Assembly: GCF_000938255.1 (NCBI RefSeq)
Contig: NZ_JYMR01000056.1
Span: 377,192 to 441,191, forward strand
Source of the DNA: Bradyrhizobium sp. LTSP849
GTDB taxonomy: Bacteria > Pseudomonadota > Alphaproteobacteria > Rhizobiales > Xanthobacteraceae
DNA: 64,000 nucleotides
Direction: 5' to 3'
The first letter of the stretch is position 1, and every line of letters begins with the position of its first letter. Shown here one piece after another: positions 52,783 to 63,300 of the stretch. The translations under genes and the position numbers were made by a program. The notes under the pieces were generated by a model, which ran no database searches, was not told the DNA's origin, and saw nothing but the letters and a program-made list of their open reading frames with translations.

Positions 52783-53775
52783 ATGCGCGTGGGACATGGA
52801 ATGAATGCCGCGATGGCGCTGACGGCCGCGCTTTGGGCTGCACCGGCGGTCGCCGGCTGGGAACCGACCAAACCCGTCGAGATCGTGGTCGCGGCCGGCG
52901 CGGGCGGTGCCTCCGACCAGATGGCGCGGATGATGCAGGCCGCGATCCAGAAGAACGATCTGATGAAGCAGCCGATCGTGGTCTCGCTCAAGGGCGGCGC
53001 TTCGGGCGCGGAAGCGCTGATGTACATGAAGTCCAACGAGGGCGATCCGAACAAGGTGCTGATCGCCTATTCGCTGATCTACATGCTGCCGCTGTCGGCC
53101 AAGATTCCGTTCAACTGGCGCGAGCTGACGCCGGTCTCGGTGATCGCTCTCGACCAGTTCGTGCTGTGGGACAACAGCGCCGGCCCCAAGACGGTGAAGG
53201 AATTCGTCGAGGCCGCGAAGGCGGCAGCCGCTCCGTTCAAGATGGGCGGCACCGGCTCCAAGCGCGAGGATCACGTGCTGACCGTCTTCCTCGAGCAGAA
53301 GACCGGCGCGAAATTCTCGTATCTTCCCTACAAGTCCGGCGGCGAGGCCGCGACCCAGCTCGTCGGCAACCACACCGAATCCAACGTCAACAATCCGAGC
53401 GAAAATCTCGAAGTCTGGCGTGCCGGCCAGGTGCGTCCGCTCTGCGTGTTCGACAAGGAACGCATCTCCTACACCGGCAAGGTGACGGATACGCAGTCCT
53501 GGGCCGACATCCCGACCTGCAAGGAAGAGGGCGTCGACGTGCAGTATCTGATGCTGCGTGCGATGTTCCTGCCCGGCAAGGTCACGCCGGAACAGCAGGC
53601 GTTCTATGTCGAGCTGTTCCATAAGGTGACGCAGACCACGGAGTACAGGGACTATATGGAAAAGCAGGCGTTGAAGCCGATCTTCCTCACCGGCAAGGAC
53701 ATGGTGCAATTCCTCGAGGAGGACGATGCGCAGAACAAGTCGCTGATGACCGAAGCCGGATTCGTCGCGAAGTAG
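52783..53775 (+). CDS. tctC: TctC-family tricarboxylate-transporter binding protein
   Basis: About 330 residues from the ATG at 52783 (GGGGA upstream). The signal peptide MNAAMALTAALWAAPAVAG precedes WEPTKPVEIVVAAGAGGASDQ, the standard start of mature Bug/TctC proteins, with the ligand-loop FVEAAKAAAAPFKMGGTGSK later. It is the periplasmic receptor of the tripartite tricarboxylate transporter whose membrane parts follow. Ligands for the family are citrate-like carboxylates, but Bug proteins vary widely; here unknown. Confidence 0.88.
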   Translation: MRVGHGMNAAMALTAALWAAPAVAGWEPTKPVEIVVAAGAGGASDQMARMMQAAIQKNDLMKQPIVVSLKGGASGAEALMYMKSNEGDPNKVLIAYSLIYMLPLSAKIPFNWRELTPVSVIALDQFVLWDNSAGPKTVKEFVEAAKAAAAPFKMGGTGSKREDHVLTVFLEQKTGAKFSYLPYKSGGEAATQLVGNHTESNVNNPSENLEVWRAGQVRPLCVFDKERISYTGKVTDTQSWADIPTCKEEGVDVQYLMLRAMFLPGKVTPEQQAFYVELFHKVTQTTEYRDYMEKQALKPIFLTGKDMVQFLEEDDAQNKSLMTEAGFVAK

Positions 53776-53784
53776 CCGTCTTCA

Positions 53785-53923
53785 CCTCGCCCTGCTTGCG
53801 GGGAGAGGTCGCATTGCATCGTAGATGCGATGCGGGTGAGGGGGACTCTCCACGAGTCCAGCTTTCACCGTCCTCGTGGAGACTCCCCCTCACCCTAACC
53901 CTCTCCCCGCAAGCGGGACGAGG
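53785..53923. repeat. Long imperfect inverted repeat between tctC and tctB
   Basis: Outer arms 53785-53807 and 53901-53923 are complementary at 21 of 23 positions. Inner arms 53836-53856 (starting GTGAGGGGGACTC) and 53873-53893 match at 20 of 21. A further small stem GCATTGCATC/GATGCGATGC (53811-53833) sits on the left arm. The sequence resembles a dispersed palindromic element common in Bradyrhizobium intergenic DNA (recalled, not searched). It lies between co-transcribed genes, so it could shape the mRNA or translation of tctB. Confidence 0.7.
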
Positions 53924-53951
53924 GGATTGGCCAGAGCCTTGTTGTTCACCC

Positions 53952-54494
53952 ATGTCCCAAACCGATTCTGAAATCGTTGTCGACGATCCGACCGCGCCTG
54001 AAGAGGACTCGCCCTCTGTGGCGAACTCCAGCACGGTCGAAATCATCGTCTGCCTCCTGCTGCTCGCGCTGGCCGCAATCCTCGGCTACGACAATTGGCG
54101 CGCCGGCGCCTCCTGGGATTCGACCGGGCCCGAGCCCGGTTATTTCCCGTTCTATCTCTCCATCATCCTCGGCGCCGCGAGCCTCTATGGCCTGATCGCA
54201 GTGCTGCTGGCGCGCCGCGCCACATCCGAGACCTTCGTCACGCGCGCGCAGGCGCGCCGCGTGATGGCGGTGTTCGTGCCGACGCTGCTGTTCTGCCTGG
54301 TGACGCAGTTCCTCGGCCTGTATGTCGCGAGCTTTTTCCTGATCGCGGGCTTCATGCGGGCGATCGGCAAGATCGCGCTGTGGAAGTCGCTGCTCACCGC
54401 TTTCCTGTTCACGGCGATCATGTTCGTCACTTTCGACATCGCCTTCGACGTCATCATGCCGAAAGGGCCGCTTGAAGCGGCCTTCGGCTACTAG
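53952..54494 (+). CDS. tctB: TctB-family small membrane protein
   Basis: A 180-residue protein from the ATG at 53952, with four membrane segments: IIVCLLLLALAAILGYDNW, FYLSIILGAASLYGLIAVLL, VFVPTLLFCLVTQFLGLYVA, and a last one at LLTAFLFTAIMFVTFDIAFD. The PEPGYFPFYLSI pattern is diagnostic of TctB. The first 30 residues are acidic and cytoplasmic-looking. The gene lies 11 bases before tctA; the repeat element separates it from tctC. Confidence 0.88.
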   Translation: MSQTDSEIVVDDPTAPEEDSPSVANSSTVEIIVCLLLLALAAILGYDNWRAGASWDSTGPEPGYFPFYLSIILGAASLYGLIAVLLARRATSETFVTRAQARRVMAVFVPTLLFCLVTQFLGLYVASFFLIAGFMRAIGKIALWKSLLTAFLFTAIMFVTFDIAFDVIMPKGPLEAAFGY

Positions 54495-54505
54495 GGCTGA
54501 TTGCG

Positions 54506-56023
54506 ATGGAAGCGTTTGGTCTATTGCTTCACGGCTTCGCCGTCCTGCTCACGTGGAAGACGCTCGCGTTGATGATGGTCGGGCTGGTGCTCGGCATCTT
54601 CGTCGGCGTGCTGCCGGGGCTGGGCGGTCCCAATGGCGTGGCGATCCTGCTGCCGCTGACCTTCACGATGGATCCGACCTCGGCGATCGTGATGCTGTCC
54701 TGCATCTATTGGGGCGCGCTGTTCGGCGGCGCCATCACCTCGATCCTGTTCAACATTCCCGGCGAGGCCTGGTCGGTCGCGACCACCTTCGACGGCTATC
54801 CGATGGCGCAGCAGGGCAGGGCGGCGGAAGCGCTGACCGCGGCGTTCACGTCCTCCTTCATCGGCTCGCTGGTCGCGGTGCTCCTGATCACCTTCCTCGC
54901 CCCGATGATCTCGTCCTTTGCGCTGAAGTTCGGCCCGCCCGAGTTCTTCGCAGTGTATCTGTTGACCTTCTGCTCCTTCGTCGGTCTCGGGCGCGAGGCC
55001 AAGCACAAGACGGTCATCTCGATGTCGCTGGGGCTTCTGCTCGCCGGCGTCGGCATGGACACGGTGTCGGGCCAGTTGCGCATGACCTTCGGCTCGTCCG
55101 AGCTACTGCGCGGCATCAACTTCCTGGTCGCCGTCATCGGCCTGTTCGGCATCAGCGAGATCCTGCTGACGATGGAGGAGCGCTTAGCGCTGCGCGGCCA
55201 CGCCGCGAGCATCTCGCTCCGCGTGGTGTTGAGCGTGTGGAAGGACCTGCCGAAATACTGGGTGACGCTGCTGCGCTCCTCCTTCATCGGCTGCTGGCTC
55301 GGCATCACCCCGGGCGGCGCGATCGCGGCGTCCTTCATGGGCTACAATCTCGCCAAGCGCTTCTCCAAGGATCCGGAGAGCTTTGGCAAGGGCCGCATCG
55401 AAGGCGTGTTCGCGCCGGAGACCGCCGCGCACGCCTCCGGCACCGCGGCGTTGCTGCCGATGCTGGCGCTCGGCATTCCCGGCTCCGGCACCGCCGCGAT
55501 CCTGCTCGGCGGCTTGATGGTGTGGGGGCTCAATCCGGGCCCGCTGCTGTTCGTCGAGCACAAGGATTTCGTCTGGGGCCTGATCGCCTCGATGTATCTC
55601 GGCAACGTCGTCGGCCTCGTGCTGGTGCTGACGACGGTGCCGATCTTCGCCTCGATCCTGCGGGTGCCATTCGCCGCTGTGGCGCCGATGATCGTGGTGT
55701 CCTGCGCGATCGGCGCCTATGCGATCCAGAACGCGATGTTCGACATCTGGCTGATGCTGGGCTTTGGCGTCGTCGGCTATGTCTTCAAGAAGATCGGCAT
55801 TCCGCTTGCGCCGTTCACGCTGGCGCTCGTGCTTGGCAACCGCGCCGAGGATGCCTTCCGGCTGTCGATGATCGGCTCCGGTGGTGACCTCAAGGTGTTC
55901 TGGTCAAACGGTCTGGTCGGCTCGATCACGACGCTGGCGATCCTGCTGCTTTTCTGGCCGGTGATCGATGGCCTGCTCGGCCGCGTCGGATGGACGCAGC
56001 GGACGACGCCTGCGTCGCGCTAG
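54506..56023 (+). CDS. tctA: TctA-family large membrane subunit
   Basis: A 505-residue, twelve-segment permease. It starts MEAFGLLLHGFAVLLTWKTL, includes VLPGLGGPNGVAILLPLTFT and the conserved GAIPGSGA-like GIPGSGTAAILLGGLMVWGL, and FNIPGEAWSVATTFDGYPMA, all typical for TctA. With TctB it forms the secondary carrier that uses the TctC receptor. Full length. No CitB/TctE-type two-component regulator is adjacent. Confidence 0.92.
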   Translation: MEAFGLLLHGFAVLLTWKTLALMMVGLVLGIFVGVLPGLGGPNGVAILLPLTFTMDPTSAIVMLSCIYWGALFGGAITSILFNIPGEAWSVATTFDGYPMAQQGRAAEALTAAFTSSFIGSLVAVLLITFLAPMISSFALKFGPPEFFAVYLLTFCSFVGLGREAKHKTVISMSLGLLLAGVGMDTVSGQLRMTFGSSELLRGINFLVAVIGLFGISEILLTMEERLALRGHAASISLRVVLSVWKDLPKYWVTLLRSSFIGCWLGITPGGAIAASFMGYNLAKRFSKDPESFGKGRIEGVFAPETAAHASGTAALLPMLALGIPGSGTAAILLGGLMVWGLNPGPLLFVEHKDFVWGLIASMYLGNVVGLVLVLTTVPIFASILRVPFAAVAPMIVVSCAIGAYAIQNAMFDIWLMLGFGVVGYVFKKIGIPLAPFTLALVLGNRAEDAFRLSMIGSGGDLKVFWSNGLVGSITTLAILLLFWPVIDGLLGRVGWTQRTTPASR

Positions 56024-56187
56024 GGTTGTTAGGTTGTCATATTGAAATCAAATGAGTAATCTTCCGGCGGTGCCCCGATCCTGAAGCTGCTGACGGCGGT
56101 ATTGTTTCTGAATGTTGCTGTTGCGGCACAGCCGTTGGGCAAGCAGCAGCGTATATTTTGATCACAAAATTGTGCGGAGGGGATTCC

Positions 56188-57056
56188 ATGAAGCGGATCG
56201 TGATCGGAATGGCCGCGGCGATGTCGCTGTTCGCAACGGGCGCACTGGCTGCCGACCTGGCGGCGAGACCCTACGTCAAGGCACCGGTCATGGTCGATCC
56301 GGTCTGGAGCTGGACGGGTTTCTACGTTGGCGCCAATGGCGGCTACAGCTGGGGCCGTTCGCGCACAGACGTCTCCTACACCAACACGGCAACCGGCGCT
56401 GTGATTGCGCCGCCTGCCGGCTCCATCACCAATGCCTCGTTCGACATGAATGGCGGCGTCGCCGGCGGCCAGGCCGGCTACAACTGGCAGAGTGCCAACT
56501 GGGTGTACGGCATCGAGGGCGACCTGCAATGGTCGGGCGAGAAGGCAGTGCCATCTTCAACTGCGCTGGCGTTGCGCCGGCCGGTGGCACCTGTCTTCCC
56601 GGTCTGACATTCCTTCCGGCTGGTGGCCTCGCTGGCACGACCCTGACGATCGATCAGAAGCTCCAGTGGTTCGGCACCGTCCGTGGCCGCGTCGGCATCC
56701 TGGCGACCCCGAAGGTGCTGTTCTACGGCACTGGCGGTCTGGCCTTCGGCGAGATCAAGACCACGGGCACCATGACCGGCTTCACGCCCGCCGGTCTCGC
56801 GGCCGCCTCGATCGGCTCGAGCTCGACGACGCGCGCTGGCTGGACCGTGGGCGCAGGTGTCGAAGGCAAGATCACCCAGAACTGGAGCGCCAAGCTCGAA
56901 TATCTCTACATGGATCTCGGCCGCTTCGGCTCCGGTCCGTTCACGCTGGCGCCGGCCTCGGCGATCGCCGCCAACGTGTCGTCGCGCTTCACCGACCACA
57001 TCCTGCGCGCCGGCATCAACTATCAGTTCGCTGGCCCCGTCGTCGCGAAGTACTGA
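56188..57056 (+). pseudogene. Omp25/31-like outer-membrane beta-barrel protein, frameshifted
   Basis: The protein starts at 56188 with a signal peptide (MKRIVIGMAAAMSLFATGAL, AADLAARPYVKAPV) and the family core WSWTGFYVGANGGYSWGRS. One base is missing near 56544-56545: the frame reads to 56607 with an unrelated tail. The other frame, beginning at GSAIFNCAGVAPAGG, continues the beta-barrel (TLTIDQKLQWFGTVRGRVGI, AKLEYLYMDLGRFGSGPFTL) to a normal end, RAGINYQFAG. Restoring one G after GAGAAGG gives a full-length protein of about 290 residues. Either a real inactivation or a homopolymer error. Function: outer-membrane porin-like or immunogenic protein. Confidence 0.78.
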
Positions 57057-57471
57057 GCAAGTTCTGAAATCAGCAGAGGCGTCCAACAAGAAGCAAAGCC
57101 CGGCATGTGCCGGGCTTTGTCGTTCAGCGTGGATCAGTTGCGGACACCATCACCTTGGTTGTCGTCGGCTCGGCGATTCGCGTCGACATAGTGTGCAGCA
57201 CATGATGTCAGCTTGATCGTAGCATCTGGCAACGATCCTGTCCTATGATTTGCTGCGACTCCCAAATTGGCTTCTCATGCCGCAAATCATGCTCAACGCG
57301 ACGTGTGGTCTTGCGATGTGTGGTCTTGCGGTCGCCGCGACACGTGGGCGTTGCCGCGCGCTAGTGATATGGTTAACATCTCGGAGTTGCAATTGTCTGC
57401 TACAGCGTAGCCGCTGTTTGTGGAGCCGAACGATCCATTTGCAGTTATCATTTTTATTGGAGGCTGATGAA
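57057..57471. other. Gap between porin and beta-helix gene
   Basis: It holds the hairpin terminator at 57094-57119, a tandem 13-base repeat (GTGTGGTCTTGCG at 57303-57315 and 57318-57330), and an SD ahead of 57472. The rest shows no gene. Confidence 0.5.
57094..57119 (+). terminator. Hairpin terminator after the porin gene
   Basis: CAAAGCCCGGCA (57094-57105) and TGCCGGGCTTTG (57108-57119) pair perfectly with a very short loop. No long T-run follows, so termination strength is uncertain. Confidence 0.75.
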
Positions 57472-58407
57472 ATGAAACGATTCCTTGCTGCGCCATTTGC
57501 TATCGCCGGAGCGATCATCGCGCTCTTCCTCCTCGCAAGTCCCGCCAGCGCACAAGCCAGCCGAACCTGGGTGTCCGGTGTCGGCGACGACGTCAACCCG
57601 TGCAGTCGCACGGCGCCGTGCAAGACCTTCGCGGGCGCGATCTCGAAGACAGCGGTGAACGGCGAGATCAACTGCATCGATCCCGGCGGTTTCGGTGCGG
57701 TGACCATCACGAAATCGATCACCATCGATTGTCACGAGGTGTTCTCCTCGATCCTCAATGCCGGAACGAACGGCATCAACATCGCCTTCGACTCCTTTAG
57801 CGACGCGCGCAAGACGGTGAACATCCGCAACATCAACATCCAGGGCTTTGACAGCGGCATTATCGGCATCCGGATCTTCGGCGCGGGAGCCGGAAGCTTC
57901 GTCAATATCGAGGACTGCCTGATCAACGGCATGTTCTCCAGTACGGCGACCGGCATTGCTGATCAACGCACCAACGGAGCCCTGACCGTGGTGAACACCA
58001 CTGTTCGGGACATGGGCGGTAGCGGCATTACGGTGGCAAGCGCGGGTGGCGGCCTGATCAGCGCGACGCTGAGCAATGTAAAGGTGTTCAATGCTGCGAG
58101 CGGTGTTGCGGTCGGTACCGGCGGAGCCGTTCATCTTAGCAATTCGGTCGTGTCAAGCAATTCCGTCGGAGGCGTTGTGATCTCGGGCGGCGGTATCAAC
58201 GTCGACGCCACCACGATCTCCTTCAATGCGGTTGGCATCAAGCAGACCGGAGGATCGGTCAACCTCTCCAACAACGATCTCTCGTTCAACAGCGCCGGCG
58301 TATCGGGCACCGTCAATTCCTATACCAACAACCGCTTCACCAACAACGGTGGAGGCGGGACGATCACCCCCATCGGGGGCGTGACCAATCCGAGCGGGCT
58401 GCAATAG
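57472..58407 (+). CDS. Exported right-handed parallel beta-helix protein
   Basis: A 311-residue protein from the ATG at 57472 (GGAGG upstream). The signal peptide is MKRFLAAPFAIAGAIIALFL with cleavage near SAQA. The mature chain opens SRTWVSGVGDDVNPCSRTAP and continues as repeated short beta-helix turns (INIQGFDSGIIGIRIFGAGA, GTGGAVHLSNSVVSSNSVGG). This is the fold of pectate-lyase-like and adhesin proteins; no catalytic residues can be assigned. It ends at a bidirectional terminator shared with the next gene. Confidence 0.82.
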   Translation: MKRFLAAPFAIAGAIIALFLLASPASAQASRTWVSGVGDDVNPCSRTAPCKTFAGAISKTAVNGEINCIDPGGFGAVTITKSITIDCHEVFSSILNAGTNGINIAFDSFSDARKTVNIRNINIQGFDSGIIGIRIFGAGAGSFVNIEDCLINGMFSSTATGIADQRTNGALTVVNTTVRDMGGSGITVASAGGGLISATLSNVKVFNAASGVAVGTGGAVHLSNSVVSSNSVGGVVISGGGINVDATTISFNAVGIKQTGGSVNLSNNDLSFNSAGVSGTVNSYTNNRFTNNGGGGTITPIGGVTNPSGLQ

Positions 58408-58453
58408 CCTGATGGATATTCACGGCCCATCGGCCGTCAATCACGGAAATGCA

Positions 58454-58482
58454 AAAAAGCCCCGGTTTCTCCGGGGCTTTTT
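58454..58482. terminator. Bidirectional terminator between convergent genes
   Basis: AAAAAGCCCCGG (58454-58465), TTTCT loop, CCGGGGCTTTTT (58471-58482). It has T-runs on both strands and serves both the beta-helix gene and the CoA-transferase gene. Confidence 0.9.
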
Positions 58483-58515
58483 CTCTGATCGTCGCGATGA
58501 AGCCCGCATGTGGTG

Positions 58516-59709
58516 TCACACCACCTTGTGCTGCCGCAGGTCGGCGATCTCGTCGGTACCGAAGCCGAACTCCTTGAGCACTTCCTCCGTCTGCTCGCCG
58601 AATTCCGGCGGGCGCGCCACCATCTTGCTCGGCGTGCGCGACAGCGTGACGGGCTGGCCGACCAGGCGGATGTGACGGTCCTCGTCATTCGGCACGTCCT
58701 GTGCAATGCCGAGATGCTTGACCTGCGCGTCCTCGAACATCTGGTCGATAGCATAGATCGGCCCGCAGGGTACGCCGGCCTCGTTGAACTCCCTGACCCA
58801 GGTCTCGGTCGACTTGGTCAGGGTGCGTTCCTCGATCTTGGCGTTGAGTGCGTCGCGGTTCTTGGAGCGCGCAGGCGCGGTCGCATAATCGGGATGGCTG
58901 TAGAGTTCGGGGGCGCCAATCGCCTGCGCACAGCGTTCCCAGATCCGCCCGCCGGTCGTGGCGATGTTGATGTAGCCGTCGGAGGTCTTGAACACCCCGG
59001 TCGGAATGCTGGTCGGATGGTTGTTGCCGGCCTGCTTGGCGACCTCCTTCTCCATCAGCCAGCGCGAGGCCTGGAAGTCGAGCATGAAGATCTGTGCCTG
59101 CAACAGCGAGGTCTGCACCCACTGGCCTTTGCCCGAGACCTCGCGCTCGAGCAGCGCGGTAAGGATGCCCATGGCGCAGAACAGGCCCGCTGTGAGGTCG
59201 GCAACGGGAATGCCGACCCGCATCGGACCTTCGCCCGGTGCGCCGGTGATCGACATCAGCCCGCCCATGCCCTGCGCGATCTGATCGAAGCCGGGGCGCT
59301 TGTGATAGGGGCCGTCCTGGCCGAAACCGGAGATGCTGCCATAGACGATGCGTGGATTGATCTCGCGCAGGCTCTCGTAATCGATGCCGAGCTTCTTCTT
59401 CACGTCGGGCCGGAAATTCTCGACCACGACGTCGGCCTTGGCGGCGAGGCGCTTGAACACGGCAAGCCCGCGCTCGTCCTTCAGATTCAGCGTCATCGCC
59501 CGCTTGTTGCGGTGCAAGTTCTGGAAGTCGGATCCCCGTCGCGGCCCGCCCGGCTGCTCGCCGCCGGAATCCTCGGTCAGCGCGTCGATCTTGATCACGG
59601 TGGCGCCCCAGTCCGCCAGCTGCCGCACGCAGGTGGGCCCGGAGCGGACGCGGGTCAGATCGAGCACGGTGAAGCGCGACAGGGCTTCCGAGGCATGCGG
59701 AAAGGGCAT
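58516..59709 (-). CDS. Class III CoA-transferase (CaiB/BaiF family)
   Basis: A 397-residue protein from the ATG at 59709. Family marks: RFTVLDLTRVRSGPTCVRQL, FRPDVKKKLGIDYESL, GFDQIAQGMGGLMSITG, and PVADLTAGLFCAMGILTALL, which contains the catalytic Asp of formyl-CoA:oxalate and related CoA-transferases. It moves CoA between carboxylates, for example oxalate, succinate or carnitine-like acids. Substrate is not predictable. It is convergent with the beta-helix gene and stands alone. Confidence 0.89.
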   Translation of the reverse strand: MPFPHASEALSRFTVLDLTRVRSGPTCVRQLADWGATVIKIDALTEDSGGEQPGGPRRGSDFQNLHRNKRAMTLNLKDERGLAVFKRLAAKADVVVENFRPDVKKKLGIDYESLREINPRIVYGSISGFGQDGPYHKRPGFDQIAQGMGGLMSITGAPGEGPMRVGIPVADLTAGLFCAMGILTALLEREVSGKGQWVQTSLLQAQIFMLDFQASRWLMEKEVAKQAGNNHPTSIPTGVFKTSDGYINIATTGGRIWERCAQAIGAPELYSHPDYATAPARSKNRDALNAKIEERTLTKSTETWVREFNEAGVPCGPIYAIDQMFEDAQVKHLGIAQDVPNDEDRHIRLVGQPVTLSRTPSKMVARPPEFGEQTEEVLKEFGFGTDEIADLRQHKVV

Positions 59710-59839
59710 TTTGATAGGCTCCGGGGACAGATTGCGGGCCCTACCATAGTGCCGAAAGATCATGCGGCAAGTCCGGCTCGGCGCCGGTGCCGCCTGCCAA
59801 AATGCGATGCCTCGCGCGACTTTCGCTGCGGTGAAGGGA

Positions 59840-60142
59840 TCAGCGCGTCAGGCGCTTCAACTCGGCACGCGCCTTCTCGGCCAGCGGATCGTCCCCGTGG
59901 CGCGCGATGAAGAGCTCGAACGCCTCCGGCGTCCCCCTCTGGCTGGCGAGCTCGTATTCCTCCGCGACCGCCGCCGAGGGGGCGCGGGCCGGTGGAACCG
60001 AGGGCGCGCGCAATGCCTTGCCGCCCTCGTCCGCGTTGGCTTTTCCGACCATGACAGGCAGTCCTCCGAGGGGAAGATGATCGGGGCCTGAAAGCGCCAT
60101 CAGAGCGCCGACCAAGCCAGCTGAGAGTGGGCATCTTCTCAT
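59840..60142 (-). CDS. Small exported hypothetical protein
   Basis: About 100 residues from the ATG at 60142 with AGGGA upstream; an upstream in-frame start (60226) would add 28 residues and is less likely. A short hydrophobic start (CPLSAGLVGALMALSG) may act as a signal. The C-terminal part (EYELASQRGTPEAFELFIAR, LAEKARAELKRL) is helical and TPR-like. No family is recognised. It is divergent from the protease gene across 200 bases. Confidence 0.55.
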   Translation of the reverse strand: MRRCPLSAGLVGALMALSGPDHLPLGGLPVMVGKANADEGGKALRAPSVPPARAPSAAVAEEYELASQRGTPEAFELFIARHGDDPLAEKARAELKRLTR

Positions 60143-60342
60143 GATTTCCCTTGCAAAATCACGATGGGCCGCCGGAACCGATACCGTGATCCGGTCCGTA
60201 TGACTACGGGATTTGATGCCTAACATGGCCTTGCTGAAGAGATCGGGGTCGCTTCGCCAAATTTAAACCAAACGTACAACTCTCTAGCTAGAAACTGCTG
60301 TCTGCCCCCGAATCGAACGGGGTTTGCTGCTCGGAGATTCCC

Positions 60343-63300
60343 TTGGCGACCTCTGTCACCATTAGTGCGACCAACAACGCCGATATCGACGGCATGCTGT
60401 CGGGCTACAAATGGACCGGCACGATCAGCTATAGCTTTCCCACGTCCGCCAATACCTACGCCAATCCCTATTCCGGCGGCAGCAGCGAGCCGACGACGTC
60501 GGGCTTTTCGGCGGCGCCGACCCAGATGCAGGCAGCGATCAATTACGCGATCGGGCTGATCGAGAGCTACACCAACGCCAGCATCAGCTATAACGGCACC
60601 AGCAGCGCCGACATCATGGTTGCGCAGTCGCCGGCGGCCAATCCAACCTCCTACGCCTATTACCCCGGCAATTATGCGGCGGGCGGCGATGTGTGGTTCG
60701 GCACGCACTACGACTACACGCAGGCGCAGCTAGGCAATTATTATTTCACGACCGCGCTGCACGAGCTCGGCCACGCTTTCGGCCTCAAGCACAGCCAGGA
60801 GACGGGCGGCGTCGCCAATGTCGCGGTGCCGAGCGCGCATGACGACAGCGAATACACCGTCATGAGCTATCGCAGCTATGTCGGTGCTTCGGTGACGGGT
60901 GGCTACACCAACGAGGCCTACGGATATCCACAGACCTACATGGCCAACGATATCCTCGCGCTCCAGACGCTGTATGGCGCGGACTACGCGACCCAGAGCG
61001 GAGCCACCGTCTACACCTGGAGCCCGACGACGGGGCAGGAGTTTATCAACGGCGTCGGGCAGCTCGCGCCGGGCGGCGGCGCCGGCGGCTCGGCCAACCG
61101 CATTTACGAGACAGTCTGGGATGGCGGTGGCGTCGATACCTACGACCTGTCGAACTACACGACGAACCTCAGCATCAATCTCAATCCCGGCGCGTCGTCG
61201 GTGTTCTCGACCACGCAACTGGCCTATCTCGGCAACAGCCACTACGCGTCCGGCAATGTCTACAACGCGTATCTCTACAATGGCGACGCGCGCTCCTACA
61301 TCGACAACGCCAGCGGCGGCTCCGGCAACGACATCATGATCGGCAACCCCATCGCCAACATACTGAAGGGCGGCGGCGGCAACGATACGATCACCGGCGG
61401 CGGCGGCAACGATACCATCGACGGCGGCGCGGGCACCGATACGGCGGTGTATTCGGGCAGTAAGGCCAATTACGCGATAACCTACAATACGGTCACGCAG
61501 ACCTTGACTGTGGTCGATCAGCGCTCCGGTTCGCCCGACGGCACTGACACCGTCACCGGTGTCGAATATCTCCAGTTTGCCGGTGGCACAGTGGCAAGCT
61601 CCACCCTGACCGGGCCTGCCCAGCCCGATCTGTCAGAGTATGTAGCGGTCAGCCAGAGCTCCGTTCCGGCCGGAAGCAACCTGACGGTCGACGTCTACGA
61701 CATGAATCTCGGCGATGCCGTCTCGGGACCGTCCACTGCCGGAATCTATCTCTCCACCGACGCGACGATCACCACGTCGGATACGCTGCTCGCGACGGTG
61801 TCGACCTCGATGACGCTCGCCACCGTCAGCCAACCCGGCTACTACGACTATCAGACCATCATGGTCGCGCTGCCGGGCAATCTGGCGCCCGGCACCTACT
61901 ACATCGGCGGTATTGCCGACTACAACAACCAGATCGGCGAGCGCAGCGAGACCAACAACACCTACAATGTAGTGCAGATTACCGTGACGGCGGCGGGCCA
62001 TCCCGACCTGTCCGAGTACGTGGCCGTGGATAAGACGACCGTCGCCGCCGGCGACAGCGTGACGATCGATGCCTACAACATGAACCTCGGCAACGGGGTG
62101 GACGCGGCCCCGACGACCGCTGGAATCTATCTCTCGACCGACGCGTCGATCACGACGTCGGACACGCTGCTTACAACATTGGCGACGTCATCGACGCTGG
62201 CGACCGTCAGTCTGTCCGGCTACTACGACCACCAGGCAGTCACCGTGACGCTGCCGGGCAACCTGGCGCCGGGGACCTACTACATCGGCGGCATCGCCGA
62301 CTACAACAACCAGCTTAGCGAGAGCAATGAGACCAACAACACCTACAACGTGGTTCAAGTCACGGTGACGGCGCCGCCGCAGCCCGATCTGATCGAATAT
62401 CTGGCCGTGGACAAGACCACCGTTGCGGCCGGCGACAGCGTGACGATCGACGCCTACAACATGAACCTCGGCAACGCGGTGGATGCGACCCCGACGACGG
62501 CCGGAATTTATCTCTCGACCGATGCGACCATCACGACGTCGGATACGCTGCTCACGACGATCTCGACATCGTCGACGCTGGCGACGGTGAGCCAACCCGG
62601 CTACTATGATCACCAGACGGTCACCGTGGCGCTGCCCGGCAATCTGGCGCCAGGCACCTATTATGTCGGCGGGATTGCCGACTACAACAACCACCTCGCC
62701 GAGAGCAACGAGACCAACAACACCTACAACGTGGTGCAGGTCACGGTGACTGCGCCGCCGCAGCCCGATCTGATCGAATATCTGGTCGTGGACAAGACCA
62801 CCGTTGCGGCCGGCGACAGCGTGACGATCGATGCCTACAACATGAACCTCGGCAACGCGGTGGATGCGACTGCGACGACTGCCGGCATCTATCTCTCGAC
62901 CGACGCGACCATCACGACGTCGGACACGTTGCTCACGACGCTGACGACATCGTCGACGCTGGCCACCGTCAGCCAGCCCGGCTACTACGATCACCAGACG
63001 GTTACGGTGACGCTGCCCGGCAATCTGGCGCCAGGCACCTATTATGTCGGCGGGATTGCCGACTACAACAACCACCTTGCCGAGAGCAACGAGACCAACA
63101 ATACCTACAATGTGGTGCAGGTCACGGTGACTGCGCCGGCGCAGCCCGATCTGATCGAATATCTGGCAGTGGACAAGACGACCGTTGCGGCCGGCGATAG
63201 CGTGACGATCGACGCCTACAACATGAACCTGGGCAACGCGGTGGATGCGACCCCGACGACTGCCGGCATCTATCTCTCGGCCGACGCGACCATCACGACG

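Noticed and set aside
53796..53951. TTG-started extension of tctB through the repeat
   Set aside because: The extension is the translated inverted repeat; the ATG at 53952 gives the normal family length.
60302..60322. CCCCGAATCGAACGGGG, looks like a tRNA T-arm
   Set aside because: The loop does not fit TTCRANY, and no acceptor or anticodon arm is found around it; it lies in the protease promoter region.
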